A stretch of 64,000 nucleotides of DNA from Pseudomonadota bacterium (GCA_022360315.1 JAKSDA010000061.1:25982-89981); one strand, 5' to 3'; counted from the first letter of the stretch, positions 42,114 to 51,383 are shown. Translations and numbers: made by a program. The notes: generated by a model not told the origin, from the letters alone.

Positions 42114-42896
42114 TTATTCCACCCGGCCATCTGACTCCGATGCAGAGGAGGCCAGCAGCGAGGCTATTGCCTGGGGTCGTTCAATGACTGCGTTGTGTCC
42201 ACAGTCGCCGATGGTGGTAGTGGTGATGGCGTGCCCCACAGACACCTGGCGAGCCAAGGCGGTGAACTTGTGATCTCGTTCGCCGGTTACCAGAGTGACC
42301 GGCATGGGTAGTTTGGCCAGCGGAAGGCGATAGTCGGGCATCTGGCTGAGGCCCATGCATTCCAGACTGGCGGCCAGGGCGAGAGGATCGTGACTGGACC
42401 GGATCTGCTGCTGGCGCCGGCGTGTCTCGGGATCCAGAGCGGCTTGACTGGCGAAGATCGGCTGGGCTTGCCAAGCTGCGACAAATGCTTCAATGCCTTG
42501 ATCACGCAAAAGGTCGATCCATTTGCCATCGGAGATTCTGCGCTCGGCACGTTCTCTATCGCTCGATAGGCCGGGATGTACACCGATCAAGGTCAGTCGA
42601 GCGACCCGTTCGGGGTGCTGCACAGCCAGCGCCAGGGCTGTGCGAGCTCCGAGCGAGTAGCCGCAGACATGGGCTGGAGCCAGGGCTATCTGATCGGCGA
42701 TATATTCGATGTTGTCGGCCCAGTTTCGAGCCACCGCAACGCTGGGATCATGACCGGGCAAGGCCAATCGGACCGCAGTTATATCGGCTGGTAGATTGTC
42801 GAGCACGGCGTCCCAGCTCGCCGGCGAGCCAGTAAAGCCATGTAGGAGCACAAGCGGCTGCACTGTATCGAATTGCGTCGATGGTCCGACGTTCAT
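42114..42896 (-). CDS. MenH-like alpha/beta hydrolase
   Basis: 260 aa. 'VLLHGFTGSPASWDAVLDNL' carries the oxyanion loop, 'VCGYSLGARTALALA' the nucleophile Ser, 'VTGERDHKF' the acid, and 'DCGHNAVIERP' the His. The GYSLGAR elbow and length suit SHCHC synthase (MenH) of menaquinone synthesis, but no other men genes are here, so the substrate is open. Its ATG overlaps the stop of the upstream gene by 4 bp. Confidence 0.78.
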   Translation of the reverse strand: MNVGPSTQFDTVQPLVLLHGFTGSPASWDAVLDNLPADITAVRLALPGHDPSVAVARNWADNIEYIADQIALAPAHVCGYSLGARTALALAVQHPERVARLTLIGVHPGLSSDRERAERRISDGKWIDLLRDQGIEAFVAAWQAQPIFASQAALDPETRRRQQQIRSSHDPLALAASLECMGLSQMPDYRLPLAKLPMPVTLVTGERDHKFTALARQVSVGHAITTTTIGDCGHNAVIERPQAIASLLASSASESDGRVE

Positions 42897-43411
42897 CGCT
42901 CGGCAGGTTCGACGTCAGCCTGATGGACCGACCTTTCAGCCTCCGCCATGAGAGCGGAAAGGTACCAGACCGGGGTAGATTCGGGCTCTGCCGGGGATTC
43001 GGGCGCTGCCGGGGATTCGGGCGCTGCCGGGGATTCGGGCGCTGCCGGGGATTCGGGCGCTGCCGGGGATTTGGGCGCTGCCGGGGATTCGGGCGCTGCC
43101 GGGGATTCGGGCGCTGCCGGGGTCGCTGTGTGGTCCCTGAAGATGAGCTGGCCATCGATCATGATCAGTTTGGCTGCTGCATATCCGTGTTTCTCGGTCT
43201 GCAGGCACCAGGAACTGGCACGAGGCGCCTCGCGTATCACGGTCACCTGAGCCGGCGCGGCCACGAGCCAGCTCACGGCCAGCCCGGTCAACAACCCGAG
43301 TACAGAAAACCCGATGGCTGTGACGAAGATATAGCCGCGCAGGTTGGCCTCGGATCTGCGGGCCGCGTTGGCCTCTCGGTGCAAAATCGGTTTGTTCGTA
43401 TACTCGCTCAT
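42893..43411 (-). CDS. Single-pass membrane protein with PAAPES tandem repeats
   Basis: 172 aa from ATG 43411 with GGAGC upstream. A cytosolic N-terminus, one membrane helix ('GYIFVTAIGFSVLGLLTGLA'), a short periplasmic domain ('SSWCLQTEKHGYAAAKLIMI'), then eight PAAPES-type hexads (one Lys and one Glu variant) and a conserved-looking tail. Pro/Ala-rich repeats probably span the periplasm. Unknown function; coupled to the MenH-like gene. Confidence 0.7.
   Translation of the reverse strand: MSEYTNKPILHREANAARRSEANLRGYIFVTAIGFSVLGLLTGLAVSWLVAAPAQVTVIREAPRASSWCLQTEKHGYAAAKLIMIDGQLIFRDHTATPAAPESPAAPESPAAPKSPAAPESPAAPESPAAPESPAAPESPAEPESTPVWYLSALMAEAERSVHQADVEPAER
42977..43120 (-). repeat. 18-bp in-frame tandem repeat, eight units
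   Basis: Eight 18-bp units encoding PAAPES (variants PAAPKS, PAEPES). Nearly identical units make copy-number change likely; each gain or loss keeps the frame. Confidence 0.9.
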
Positions 43412-43559
43412 CGCTGCTCCTGTCCCGGCAACCAGGCTGTGCAGCGCGGATATTCCCATGCCCCGCCGCGGCACTGCGCCGCCCGGCTCTGGTTACCTCG
43501 TGTACAATCAGGCGGCCTCAGCCTCAGTGGGCCGAGCGGCTGTCCCGGAGAATGAAGAC

Positions 43560-44009
43560 ATGGTTCGAGGAATCACTGCATTCGCACTTCTTTTCGCCGC
43601 CTGTGGCGGCAGTGCCTCGCAGATCGAGGTCAAGGGCGAGGACCGCAGCGTGGTCGAGATGGCCGGAGACTGGAAAGGCTCCTACGTCGGAGTAGATTCG
43701 GGCCGCAAGGGGTCAATTTCGTTCAGCTTCATGGTCGGACGCCACACAGCCGAGGGCGAGGTCATCATGCATCCAATCACCGACCAGTCGAAGCCCCGGC
43801 CACTCGAGGTCCGCTATGTCGAGCTCGCCGAGGGGGGCTCGGTCCACGGCAAGCTCAGTCCATATACCGACCCCCAGTGCAACTGCTCGGTGGTTACAGA
43901 ATTCGTCGGCATGGTCGAGGGCAACCGGATCGAGGGTACGTTTACCACCACTGCGGTGACCAGCAAGCGCACTCAAACCGGTCGCTGGTGGGTCGAGCGG
44001 GCGGAGTGA
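43560..44009 (+). CDS. Small lipoprotein of unknown function
   Basis: 149 aa from ATG 43560, with GGAG 9 bp upstream. Signal 'MVRGITAFALLFAACGG' ends in a lipobox. The body is beta-rich ('GDWKGSYVGVDSGRKG', 'FTTTAVTSKRTQTGRWWVE'), like small lipocalin-like or DUF-type extracytoplasmic domains. Followed 20 bp later by the GcvT-like gene, with which it may be cotranscribed. Confidence 0.68.
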   Translation: MVRGITAFALLFAACGGSASQIEVKGEDRSVVEMAGDWKGSYVGVDSGRKGSISFSFMVGRHTAEGEVIMHPITDQSKPRPLEVRYVELAEGGSVHGKLSPYTDPQCNCSVVTEFVGMVEGNRIEGTFTTTAVTSKRTQTGRWWVERAE

Positions 44010-44029
44010 CTGCATTATCGAGCATTGCA

Positions 44030-45217
44030 ATGCCGCTCCCAACACCGCTTCATCCCCGCACCTCTGCACTCTGCGTCACCTACCTGTGGAAGGAATGGGC
44101 CGGATATCACGCGGTGCGTGCCTACAGCACCAGCCCGGAACGAGAGTACAACGCAGTTCGCCAGGGCGCCGGTCTCATCGATGTCACGCCGCTCTACAAA
44201 TACGACGTGACCGGAGAGGACGCCGCCGCCTTCCTATCCCGCGTCATGGTCAGAGACGTGGCCGAACTGAAAATCGGCCGGGTCGCCTATCTGTGCTGGT
44301 GCGACGATGACGGCAAAGTCATCGATGACGGAACCTGTGCCCGGCTGGCCCCGAACCACTACCGAGTGACCGCCGCAGCGCCGGCTTACCACTGGCTGTC
44401 CCACAATGCTGCGCGGTTTCGCGTGACGATCGAGGACACCTCGGCAAAGCTGGCAGCACTTGCCCTGCAGGGCCCGATGTCGCGGCATATCCTGCGTCAC
44501 GTCTGCGACGCCGACCTCGACGCTGTGAAGTTCTTCGGACTCGTCGAAACCCGCTTCGACGGCGTGCACGGCGTCCTCACTCGAACCGGCTATACCGGGG
44601 ATCTCGGCTACGAACTGTGGGTGCAAAGCGAGCAGGCGCTGGCCCTGTGGGACAGCCTGATGATGCACGGCCGCGACTACGGTCTCGAACCGTTTGGGCT
44701 CGATACGCTCGATATCTGCCGAATCGAAGCTGGTTTCATCCTGCACGGCGTCGATTACCACGGCGCCCACCAGGCGCTGACCGAGGCGCAAAAGTCGACT
44801 CCACTCGAGCTCGGACTGGGCTGGACCGTAACGCTCGAACGAGGTCCCTTCATCGGCTCCCGGGCCCTGGCGGCCGAAAGAGAACGGGGGCAAAAATGGG
44901 ATCTTGTCGGCCTGGATATCGACTGGCAGGCCACCGAGGAGCTATACGACCAGTACGGCTTGCCGCCGGCGCTTTCCATGGCGGCCTGGAGGACGCCGAT
45001 TCCGGTCTATCGCAAGGGCCGGCAAGTGGGTCGCGCGAGCAGTGGCACGTGGTCGCCACTGCTCAAAAAGAATCTGGCGCTGGCCACGGTTCAAGCAGAT
45101 TGCAGCGCGGTTGGAACTGTGCTCGACATCGAGATGACTGTGGAGTGGGAACGGCGGACCGTGCCCGCGACCGTGGTAAAAACCCCGTTCTTCGACCCCG
45201 CGAGAAAGAAGTCCTAG
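44030..45217 (+). CDS. GcvT-fold aminomethyltransferase-like protein
   Basis: 395 aa from ATG 44030. GcvT-fold proteins bind tetrahydrofolate and take a C1 unit from a methylated amine. 'GLIDVTPLYKYDVTGEDA', 'LALQGPMSRHILRHV', 'RTGYTGDLGYELWV' and 'DICRIEAGFILHGVDY' match, and the C-terminal barrel 'IPVYRKGRQVGRASSGTWSP' is present. No gcvH/gcvP is adjacent; instead two flavoproteins follow at 4 bp and by overlap, so it more likely belongs to an oxidative demethylase-type system than to glycine cleavage. Confidence 0.85.
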   Translation: MPLPTPLHPRTSALCVTYLWKEWAGYHAVRAYSTSPEREYNAVRQGAGLIDVTPLYKYDVTGEDAAAFLSRVMVRDVAELKIGRVAYLCWCDDDGKVIDDGTCARLAPNHYRVTAAAPAYHWLSHNAARFRVTIEDTSAKLAALALQGPMSRHILRHVCDADLDAVKFFGLVETRFDGVHGVLTRTGYTGDLGYELWVQSEQALALWDSLMMHGRDYGLEPFGLDTLDICRIEAGFILHGVDYHGAHQALTEAQKSTPLELGLGWTVTLERGPFIGSRALAAERERGQKWDLVGLDIDWQATEELYDQYGLPPALSMAAWRTPIPVYRKGRQVGRASSGTWSPLLKKNLALATVQADCSAVGTVLDIEMTVEWERRTVPATVVKTPFFDPARKKS

Positions 45218-45220
45218 GCA

Positions 45221-46810
45221 ATGATGAAGTCCTACGACGCCATCGTGATCGGAGGCGGCCACAACGGCCTGGTCTGCGCCGCGTACCTGGCAAAAGCCGG
45301 GCGCCGTGTCCTGGTGCTCGAACGCCGGTACGTGCTCGGTGGCGCCGCTGTCACCGAGGAACTCTATCCCGGCTTCAAGTACTCAGTGTGTTCGTACGTG
45401 GTCAGCTTGCTTCGACCACATATCATCCGCGATCTCGAGCTGGCCAGACACGGCCTCGAAATCCTGCCGCTCGAGTGCTCGTTTTCTCCTCATATCGACG
45501 GACCCGGTCTGGTCCGCTGGCCCGATCCCGAACAAACACGGCGCGAAATCGCCGCGTACTCACAACGCGATGCCGACATCTATCCACTCTTTGGCCGGGC
45601 CATGATGCAAATCGCTCGCTGGGTCAAACCGATCATCGACATGGTACCGCCCGATCCGACCTCATTTCGGCTCGGTCAGGTGCGCGATCTGTTCCATCTG
45701 GGCCGGAGAATCCGCGACCTCGACGACCAGACCCTGGCCCGCCTGGTCAAGATGATGACCATGAGTGCAGCAGATTTTCTCGACGAATGGTTCGAGTCTG
45801 ACGCGCTCAAGGCACCCATGTCGGTGAGTGGTATTATCGGGACCTATCTCGGCGTGCGCTCACCGGGTACTGCCTATGTCTTGCTCCACCATTACATGGG
45901 CGAGATCGACGGTGCGTTTCGGGCCTGGGGATTGTCCCGGGGCGGCACCGGTCAGATCAGTCTGGCCATTGCCAGTGCAGCGCGCAGCCTGGGTGTCGAA
46001 ATTCGTACCGAGGCTCCGGTAGCCAAAATACTGATAGATGATAAAACCGCGTCGGGCGTAGTGCTCGAAGACGGCACCGAGTATCGAGCCAAGGCCGTCG
46101 TGTCGGCAGTGGACCCGCATCGGACATTTCTCGGGCTGGTCGGCTTCGAACATCTGGATGACGATTTCGTGGCCCAGGTGCGCCGTTTTCGGATGCGCGG
46201 CAGTTCGGGCAAGGTCAATCTGGCCCTCGACCGCTTGCCCGACTTTACCTGCCGCCCGGGCGACGGTCTGCACGTTCGCGGTGATATCGCTGTTGCCCCT
46301 AGCATGGAGTATCTCGAGCGTGCCTATGACGAGGCCAAGTACGGTATGTATTCGCGCCGGCCTTATCTCAACGTGGTGATTCCCTCGCTGACCGATCCCA
46401 GCGTGGCTCCGCCGGGCAAGCACGTCATGTCCATTTTTGTTCAATACGCGCCGTATCATCTGGCCGACGGCGCCGAGATGTGGACCGACAAACGCGAGCA
46501 ATTTGGCGACACGGTGGTCGAAACCCTGGCCGAATACTGTCCCGGACTCAAGGAGGCCATTTTGCACCGGCAGGTACTCACGCCGTGGGATCTCGAACAG
46601 GAGATGGGGCTGACCGAGGGCAATATTTTTCACGGCGAACTCGGGCTCGAACAGTTGTTCTTCCTCCGTCCTGTACCGGGCTGGGCGCGTTACAGAACTC
46701 CCATCCGCAGGTTGTGGATGTGTGGCAGTGGGACCCATCCGGGCGGCGGTGTCATGGGTGCTCCCGGTGCCCTGGCAGCGCAGACCCTGCTCGAGGAGCG
46801 GGCCCTGTGA
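45221..46810 (+). CDS. COG1233 (phytoene-desaturase/PYROXD2-like) FAD oxidoreductase 1
   Basis: 529 aa. FAD Rossmann start 'YDAIVIGGGHNGLVCAAYLA', 'GRRVLVLERRYVLGGAAVTE', and the C-terminal FAD motif 'LWMCGSGTHPGGGVMGAPG'. This family is usually annotated as phytoene dehydrogenase-like, but many members are not carotenoid enzymes. Starts at tandem ATGs after the GcvT-like gene, and its stop overlaps the start of the second flavoprotein. Confidence 0.88.
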   Translation: MMKSYDAIVIGGGHNGLVCAAYLAKAGRRVLVLERRYVLGGAAVTEELYPGFKYSVCSYVVSLLRPHIIRDLELARHGLEILPLECSFSPHIDGPGLVRWPDPEQTRREIAAYSQRDADIYPLFGRAMMQIARWVKPIIDMVPPDPTSFRLGQVRDLFHLGRRIRDLDDQTLARLVKMMTMSAADFLDEWFESDALKAPMSVSGIIGTYLGVRSPGTAYVLLHHYMGEIDGAFRAWGLSRGGTGQISLAIASAARSLGVEIRTEAPVAKILIDDKTASGVVLEDGTEYRAKAVVSAVDPHRTFLGLVGFEHLDDDFVAQVRRFRMRGSSGKVNLALDRLPDFTCRPGDGLHVRGDIAVAPSMEYLERAYDEAKYGMYSRRPYLNVVIPSLTDPSVAPPGKHVMSIFVQYAPYHLADGAEMWTDKREQFGDTVVETLAEYCPGLKEAILHRQVLTPWDLEQEMGLTEGNIFHGELGLEQLFFLRPVPGWARYRTPIRRLWMCGSGTHPGGGVMGAPGALAAQTLLEERAL

Positions 46811-48315
46811 GCGGCCGGATCGCAGTGATCGGTGGCGGTCATAACGGCCTCACCGCAGCCGCGTTTCTGGCTCGGGCCGGACGCGACGTCGTCGTCGTCG
46901 AAGCTCGACCTGTTTTGGGCGGATTGGCAGCCAGAGAGAATTTTCATGGCGAGTTTTTCGTCCCCGGTCTTCTTCACCACACCAGCGGGGTGCGCCGGCG
47001 CTTGATCGAGGAGCTCGATCTTGGCCGCTTTGGCCTCACCTGGTGTGATCCGCCCGATGTGTGGGCGCCGGCGAAGGGTGGCTCTGGCCTCTGGCTGCGC
47101 GGCGACTGTATCGAGGGGAGTCTGGCTTACCGCGACGACGAGCGATTTGCCGCCTATCGCGCATTCATCGACCGGGTCCGGCGGGCCGTGGATCCTGTGA
47201 TGGACGCGCCTCCGGCCGACCCCAAGGGCCGGCTCTGGCCGCTCTTTACTCTCGGCCTGAATCTGCGCCGCCTGGGCGCCAAAGACATGGTCGAGCTTCT
47301 TCGCATCGGTCCCATGAGTACATTCGACTGGATGCACGAGTTGTTTCAGGGCGAGCGGCTGCGCGCTGCACTGGCTGCATCGGCCATCGAGGGCACGTTC
47401 GCCGGGCCTCGGTCTCCGGGTAGTGCAGCCAATCTGCTCATCCGCGAATGCACCGCGGGCGCCGAGGTCCAGGGTGGGCCGGCCAGCCTGATCAGCGCTG
47501 TGGCCGGGGCTGCCAGGAGCCACGGAGCCGAAATTCGGACCCATGCGCGGGTGAGCCGGATCACCGTGGGCAGCGATTCAGCGGTCACCGGTATCGAGAT
47601 CGATGGCGGAGAAGTCATCCGGGCAGACATCGTAGTCGCGTCGTGCGACCCCAAGACAGTATTTCTCGACCTGATCGGCTCCGAGTATTTGCCAGCCCGA
47701 TTGGCCACAGACATTGGCCGCATTCGCACCCGGGGGACCACGGCCAAGGTACATCTGGCCATCTCGGGTTCGATCGAGAGCAAGGACGGTGAGCCCGTCG
47801 AGGCGCTCCGCACTGGCGAGTCCCTCGACGATCTCGAGCGCGCCTTCGACGCCGCCAAGTACGGCGAGATATCCAGTCGACCCGTGCTCGACGTCCGTGT
47901 GCCGTCGTTATCCGACCCCGATCTCTGTCCCGAAGGACATCACGTGGTGTCGATTCTCGCTCACTTTGCCGCGCGCGATTTGCGCGGCAGCTGGAATGAC
48001 ATCCAGCGAGAAACCCTGGGTCGAGTGGTCATCGAAACCCTTGCCGAACACGTCCCTGGCTTGTCCGAGCGGATCGTGGCCAGGGAGATTCTCAGTCCTA
48101 TTGACATAGAGTCCCACTATGGCGTGTCTGGAGGCCATATTTACCACGGTGAGCACGCGCCCGACCAGCTCTTGTTCATGCGGCCCACGATTCAGTGCGC
48201 CAAATACGCCACACCGATTCGCGGGCTCTTTTTGTGCGGCAGTGGCAGTCATCCCGGTGGGGGCATCACCTGCGGTCCCGGCGCCCTGGCCGCCAAAACG
48301 ATACTCGGCCAATAG
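46807..48315 (+). CDS. COG1233 FAD oxidoreductase 2
   Basis: 502 aa from GTG 46807, overlapping the previous stop (GTGA). 'IAVIGGGHNGLTAAAFLARA', 'VVVVEARPVLGGLAARE' and 'LFLCGSGSHPGGGITCGPG' mirror protein 1. The two have the same family layout along their length and arose by duplication, but are far apart in sequence, so a heterodimer with divided roles is plausible. Confidence 0.88.
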   Translation: MSGRIAVIGGGHNGLTAAAFLARAGRDVVVVEARPVLGGLAARENFHGEFFVPGLLHHTSGVRRRLIEELDLGRFGLTWCDPPDVWAPAKGGSGLWLRGDCIEGSLAYRDDERFAAYRAFIDRVRRAVDPVMDAPPADPKGRLWPLFTLGLNLRRLGAKDMVELLRIGPMSTFDWMHELFQGERLRAALAASAIEGTFAGPRSPGSAANLLIRECTAGAEVQGGPASLISAVAGAARSHGAEIRTHARVSRITVGSDSAVTGIEIDGGEVIRADIVVASCDPKTVFLDLIGSEYLPARLATDIGRIRTRGTTAKVHLAISGSIESKDGEPVEALRTGESLDDLERAFDAAKYGEISSRPVLDVRVPSLSDPDLCPEGHHVVSILAHFAARDLRGSWNDIQRETLGRVVIETLAEHVPGLSERIVAREILSPIDIESHYGVSGGHIYHGEHAPDQLLFMRPTIQCAKYATPIRGLFLCGSGSHPGGGITCGPGALAAKTILGQ

Positions 48316-48396
48316 CAAATCGGTAGTTCGCGGCAAAAAGGCGGCTACTTCGACTCGTACTTCTTATCATTCCTCGGTTTGCTGATATTGCTGCGC

Positions 48397-48921
48397 TCAA
48401 CCAATAGCAGCGACCAGAAGGGCACGAACCGCGCGTCCAATGCCCGGACAGTGGCTCTCGCGCGGTCCTGCGACGTTGAGCCTGTGAATATCGTGAATTG
48501 CCAGCCAGGTGCGTATCTGACTCACCGCGGTCTCGTCGGCGGCGTTACCTGCGGACTGCATGCTGCCTGCGGATTGCATGCTGCCCGCGCACTGCATGCT
48601 GCCGAGAGCGATATGCAGAGCGGGTTTTTGATGCTGGCGGGCAAGACGCTCGGTGAGAGCGCTTCCTCCTGTAAGCGGACCGCGGCTCACGATCAGCGTG
48701 CCGTCCGAATCGATCACGTTGCGCTCCGTGCGCGCCGAATACCGCCGTGATTCGGTTTCGCGCAGTTTATAGATGGGCGGGATCGTCCCGTCCTCGGCAC
48801 GACGACCCCTCGGACACCACCCGCTGTGAGGGATACCGAGCTCGATAGCAGCATCGAGGCCGCCGCGATCCGCACCGGTCTGGCCGCCGGACACAATATT
48901 GATAATCGAAAACCGCGCCAC
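48397..48921 (-). CDS. SLOG/putative molybdenum-carrier family protein
   Basis: 174 aa from GTG 48921; the longer frame to 49023 reads through repeat R1. 'IVSGGQTGADRGGLDAAIEL' and 'SGWCPRGRRAEDGTIP' are characteristic of the MoCo_carrier/SLOG nucleotide- or cofactor-binding family; 'SDGTLIVSRGPLTGGSALT' completes the fold. An insertion of three SMQ[C/S]AG units (near residue 110) looks recent and repetitive. Function is not established for the family at large. Confidence 0.8.
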   Translation of the reverse strand: MARFSIINIVSGGQTGADRGGLDAAIELGIPHSGWCPRGRRAEDGTIPPIYKLRETESRRYSARTERNVIDSDGTLIVSRGPLTGGSALTERLARQHQKPALHIALGSMQCAGSMQSAGSMQSAGNAADETAVSQIRTWLAIHDIHRLNVAGPRESHCPGIGRAVRALLVAAIG

Positions 48922-48930
48922 GGGCCAACG

Positions 48931-48971
48931 ATACAGTCTCACATCGTTCGAGAGACACAAGCGAGACAAGG
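48931..48971 (-). repeat. Dispersed repeat R1, copy 2
   Basis: Directly upstream of the SLOG gene start, in the gene's orientation. 35 of 41 positions match copy 1 at 3344-3384; the changes are mostly A/G. Confidence 0.7.
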
Positions 48972-49066
48972 AGGATGCAAGGAGTCCCGCGGAGCATACC
49001 TCTCGGCCGGACCACTGCGCCACGCGGGCACGTGCCGCTCCCGGCCGGACATCTCACCGCAACGCC

Positions 49067-49822
49067 TTACCGCATAACATAAATCCACGTAACCGACGTA
49101 CATACCGGGATGGGCTTGCCGTCGGCGCGGTACGGTCGGTAGTGCCAGAGTTCCATCCCGTCCAAGATTTTTCGGTCGTAGTTCTGATAACCGGTTGATT
49201 TCCGTATCTTGAGTGAACTGACCCGGCCGCTCTTGTCGAGGCACATCTCGATGACTCCATGAAGTCGACTCCGCCCGTCGCGCGCCATTTTTAAACGGAC
49301 TGTGTCCGGTGGATGAATCTGTTCATCCCCGGACACACGCTGACCCTCGAGAACGTGCGGTGGTATGATTTTCAGCGGATTAGCTAGTGCCCGTGGCGGC
49401 TCCTCGATCTCGAGAATAGGGACGAAATCGCTGGTTCCACCTGAAATACACCCCACACAGTCGCCGGTTCCGCCCGGAATACCATCCGGATGACCCTCGG
49501 CTGCGCCACCAGGGGGCTCGATCGAAATCTCTACATCCTCAAGTAGGGTCTCTTTAGTCGGTTGCACAAGTTCTTTTGGTCGCTTGGGACGTTTCGGGGT
49601 TATTGGCCTGGTAGTCGGCTCCACCTCTGGTGGCGGTTCGCCCAGTTGGAGCTGGACCGGGCTGTAGATCTCGCGGTTGGGAGCTGCCAGCTTGTCGATC
49701 TGCCACATGGCCGTGATCAAAAGAACGCTGGCCATTCCGACATGGGCCAGAACCGAGCAGCCGAGAAAGGCAGCCAGCCACGGCCGCCGCGTTTTGGGTC
49801 TGTCGATGAATCGGTCAAACAT
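49067..49822 (-). CDS. TonB-family energy transducer
   Basis: 251 aa from ATG 49822, with AGGAGG upstream. One N-terminal membrane helix ('AAFLGCSVLAHVGMASVLL'), a Pro-rich periplasmic spacer ('PTTRPITPKRPKRPKELV') and a C-terminal TonB domain ('CLDKSGRVSSLKIRKSTGYQ', 'WHYRPYRADGKPIPVC'). Transfers energy to outer-membrane receptors. No exbB/exbD or receptor adjacent. Two Cys ('GDCVGCISGG') in the spacer are unusual. Confidence 0.88.
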   Translation of the reverse strand: MFDRFIDRPKTRRPWLAAFLGCSVLAHVGMASVLLITAMWQIDKLAAPNREIYSPVQLQLGEPPPEVEPTTRPITPKRPKRPKELVQPTKETLLEDVEISIEPPGGAAEGHPDGIPGGTGDCVGCISGGTSDFVPILEIEEPPRALANPLKIIPPHVLEGQRVSGDEQIHPPDTVRLKMARDGRSRLHGVIEMCLDKSGRVSSLKIRKSTGYQNYDRKILDGMELWHYRPYRADGKPIPVCTSVTWIYVMR

Positions 49823-49949
49823 AAACCGTGCCTCCTGAAAAACCCCCCCACGTTCAGGAGCCAAGCTGTGATCTGGACCGAGCGAAGAAGTCAGTGATTG
49901 TCATTGCAGCCGGCGATTTGCTAGCGTTAGAAGAATGGATGGCAGCACC

Positions 49950-50300
49950 ATGAGTGCCGGGACAGAACCCAGGTCCGGTACCCGTCGCCGGGTCGGGGTT
50001 CGGCGCTTTATCGCAGCCGCCATCGTGGCACTCGGTCTCTCGTTCGCGCAGCCGGCCATCGCGCCAGGACAGCTTTTTCGCGTCGGTGAGGTGCAAATCA
50101 CCACAACCGATGACCACAACCGAATCCGCCGCGGAGCCGAAGCCCCCTTACCTGAACCCGACCAGCACACAACCTGGTTCATGGTGGTATGGGTGGCGGA
50201 TGACTTCGACCGTGCCGTGAGCATTCCAGCCGTTGCCCGGGGTGACCCTACACGGCAAACGCTCGCTCCCGGCTTTCGCACCAACACGCTGCCCTCTTGA
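49950..50300 (+). CDS. Possible small secreted protein
   Basis: 116 aa. 'RRFIAAAIVALGLSFAQPAI' 'A' looks like a signal peptide, followed by a polar body with no recognised family. The opposite strand is also open (49901-50344) but its product is Ser/Thr/Arg-rich like an antisense artefact. The C-terminus looks short for its neighbourhood, so truncation is possible. Confidence 0.4.
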   Translation: MSAGTEPRSGTRRRVGVRRFIAAAIVALGLSFAQPAIAPGQLFRVGEVQITTTDDHNRIRRGAEAPLPEPDQHTTWFMVVWVADDFDRAVSIPAVARGDPTRQTLAPGFRTNTLPS

Positions 50301-50775
50301 ATAGAAGTCGGGCCCTCGTCACGGCTGCCCTTCGCATAACCCATCAGAAATACACCCGGCGAGCTGCCTGCTCGGTTACGTCGTGTACGCTCCGCAAGCT
50401 CCCCGCGTCTGCCCTGTCTCCTGTCCCTCTCGAACTATCTGAGACTGCAGAGTTCCCCCGGCGCTATGGCGAATTTTCGATTTTTCGCATCAGGCCCCTA
50501 TTGTTTCCGTTCGACTGCCCGATAGGAGGCAATGGGTGTCGGCATGGTGAGCGAGGAGGGACGGTGCGTTCTGTCCAGTCTTCTGGATTGCCGTACCTCG
50601 AGGGTATCGGGATGGTGAGGGACCCAAAGGAGGATGAGACAGCGGTACGAGGTGGGTCCCGTGTTTTCTGTTCTTCCAGCTTGAAATCGCGCCAAACGTT
50701 GAAAAGCAGGATCTAAATATACTATGTCGATATCACAATTAGTTATCGATTGGGTTCACAGCCAGGCGGAACCCT
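50301..50775. other. Spacer with repeat R1 copy 3
   Basis: 475 bp. Besides R1 it has GGTGTCGGCATGGTGAG and GGTATCGGGATGGTGAG, two near-identical 17-bp blocks at about 50534 and 50603. An open plus-strand frame (50297-50716) shows no family character. Confidence 0.45.
50412..50450 (+). repeat. Dispersed repeat R1, copy 3
   Basis: 39 bp, more diverged than copies 1 and 2; keeps CTGTCTC, CTCTCGAAC and TGAGACTG in order. Confidence 0.5.
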
Positions 50776-51294
50776 TCATGGAACTGCACGACCCGTGGTC
50801 AGCTGGTCGAACCCGTATACCAGCGCTATCAGACATCGGGCCACATCGCGTTGCTCTTGCTTGTCGAGTGGGATCGGTGGAGACGCAACTGTTTCGGCAA
50901 TCCAGCTGACCAGAGCTGGCTGTCGTTCTGCACAGCCGGGTTCAATCCAGGGGTTTGCCGCTCTGCTCATCGAGTGAATGGCGACCTGGCCGCTTCGCAT
51001 GGCACGACTGCTCGCCTGTTCGGCGCGGATGGCCGATTCACCTCGTTCGATGAGCGAGCGGATCAGTCGCGGCGGTGGTACCCCGTCGTTTTTTTCGAAG
51101 GCTGCGGCGATCACCCAGGCAGCGTGGAGGGCGACGCTGAAGGCATCGCCCTGCAAACGCTGTTCGAGAAACCGAATGACACCGGGTTGCCGCGCCGCGA
51201 ACCAGCCAGCGGTGTCCACTCGAATCGCCCGCCGTCTGGCCGATTGCAGACCCTTGACGGCGGTTTCCCGGACGATGCGCTCGTTCACATGCAT
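50776..51294 (-). CDS. Hypothetical protein, helical
   Basis: 172 aa. Helical throughout ('VRETAVKGLQSARRRAIRVD', 'FLEQRLQGDAFSVALHAAW'), with a HEAT-like rhythm, but no family recognised. 'IPLDKQEQRDVARCLIALVY' near the C-terminus looks structured. Convergent or antisense alternatives on the plus strand are worse in composition. It is divergent from the thiolase gene. Confidence 0.55.
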   Translation of the reverse strand: MHVNERIVRETAVKGLQSARRRAIRVDTAGWFAARQPGVIRFLEQRLQGDAFSVALHAAWVIAAAFEKNDGVPPPRLIRSLIERGESAIRAEQASSRAMRSGQVAIHSMSRAANPWIEPGCAERQPALVSWIAETVASPPIPLDKQEQRDVARCLIALVYGFDQLTTGRAVP

Positions 51295-51383
51295 GATTGC
51301 ACAGCCTATGAGAGACCCGAACTCGAATCCACTTTTTTGCTTGTGGGGTGACGAACTGCATCCATCCCGGCTACAGTCCTCTT

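Noticed and set aside
42977..43120. Regular 18-bp repeats considered as a CRISPR array
   Set aside because: The units are contiguous without spacers and lie in frame in a coding sequence.
49901..50344. 147-codon minus-strand frame
   Set aside because: Ser/Thr/Arg/Met-rich composition of a reverse shadow; the plus strand offers a signal-peptide-bearing alternative.
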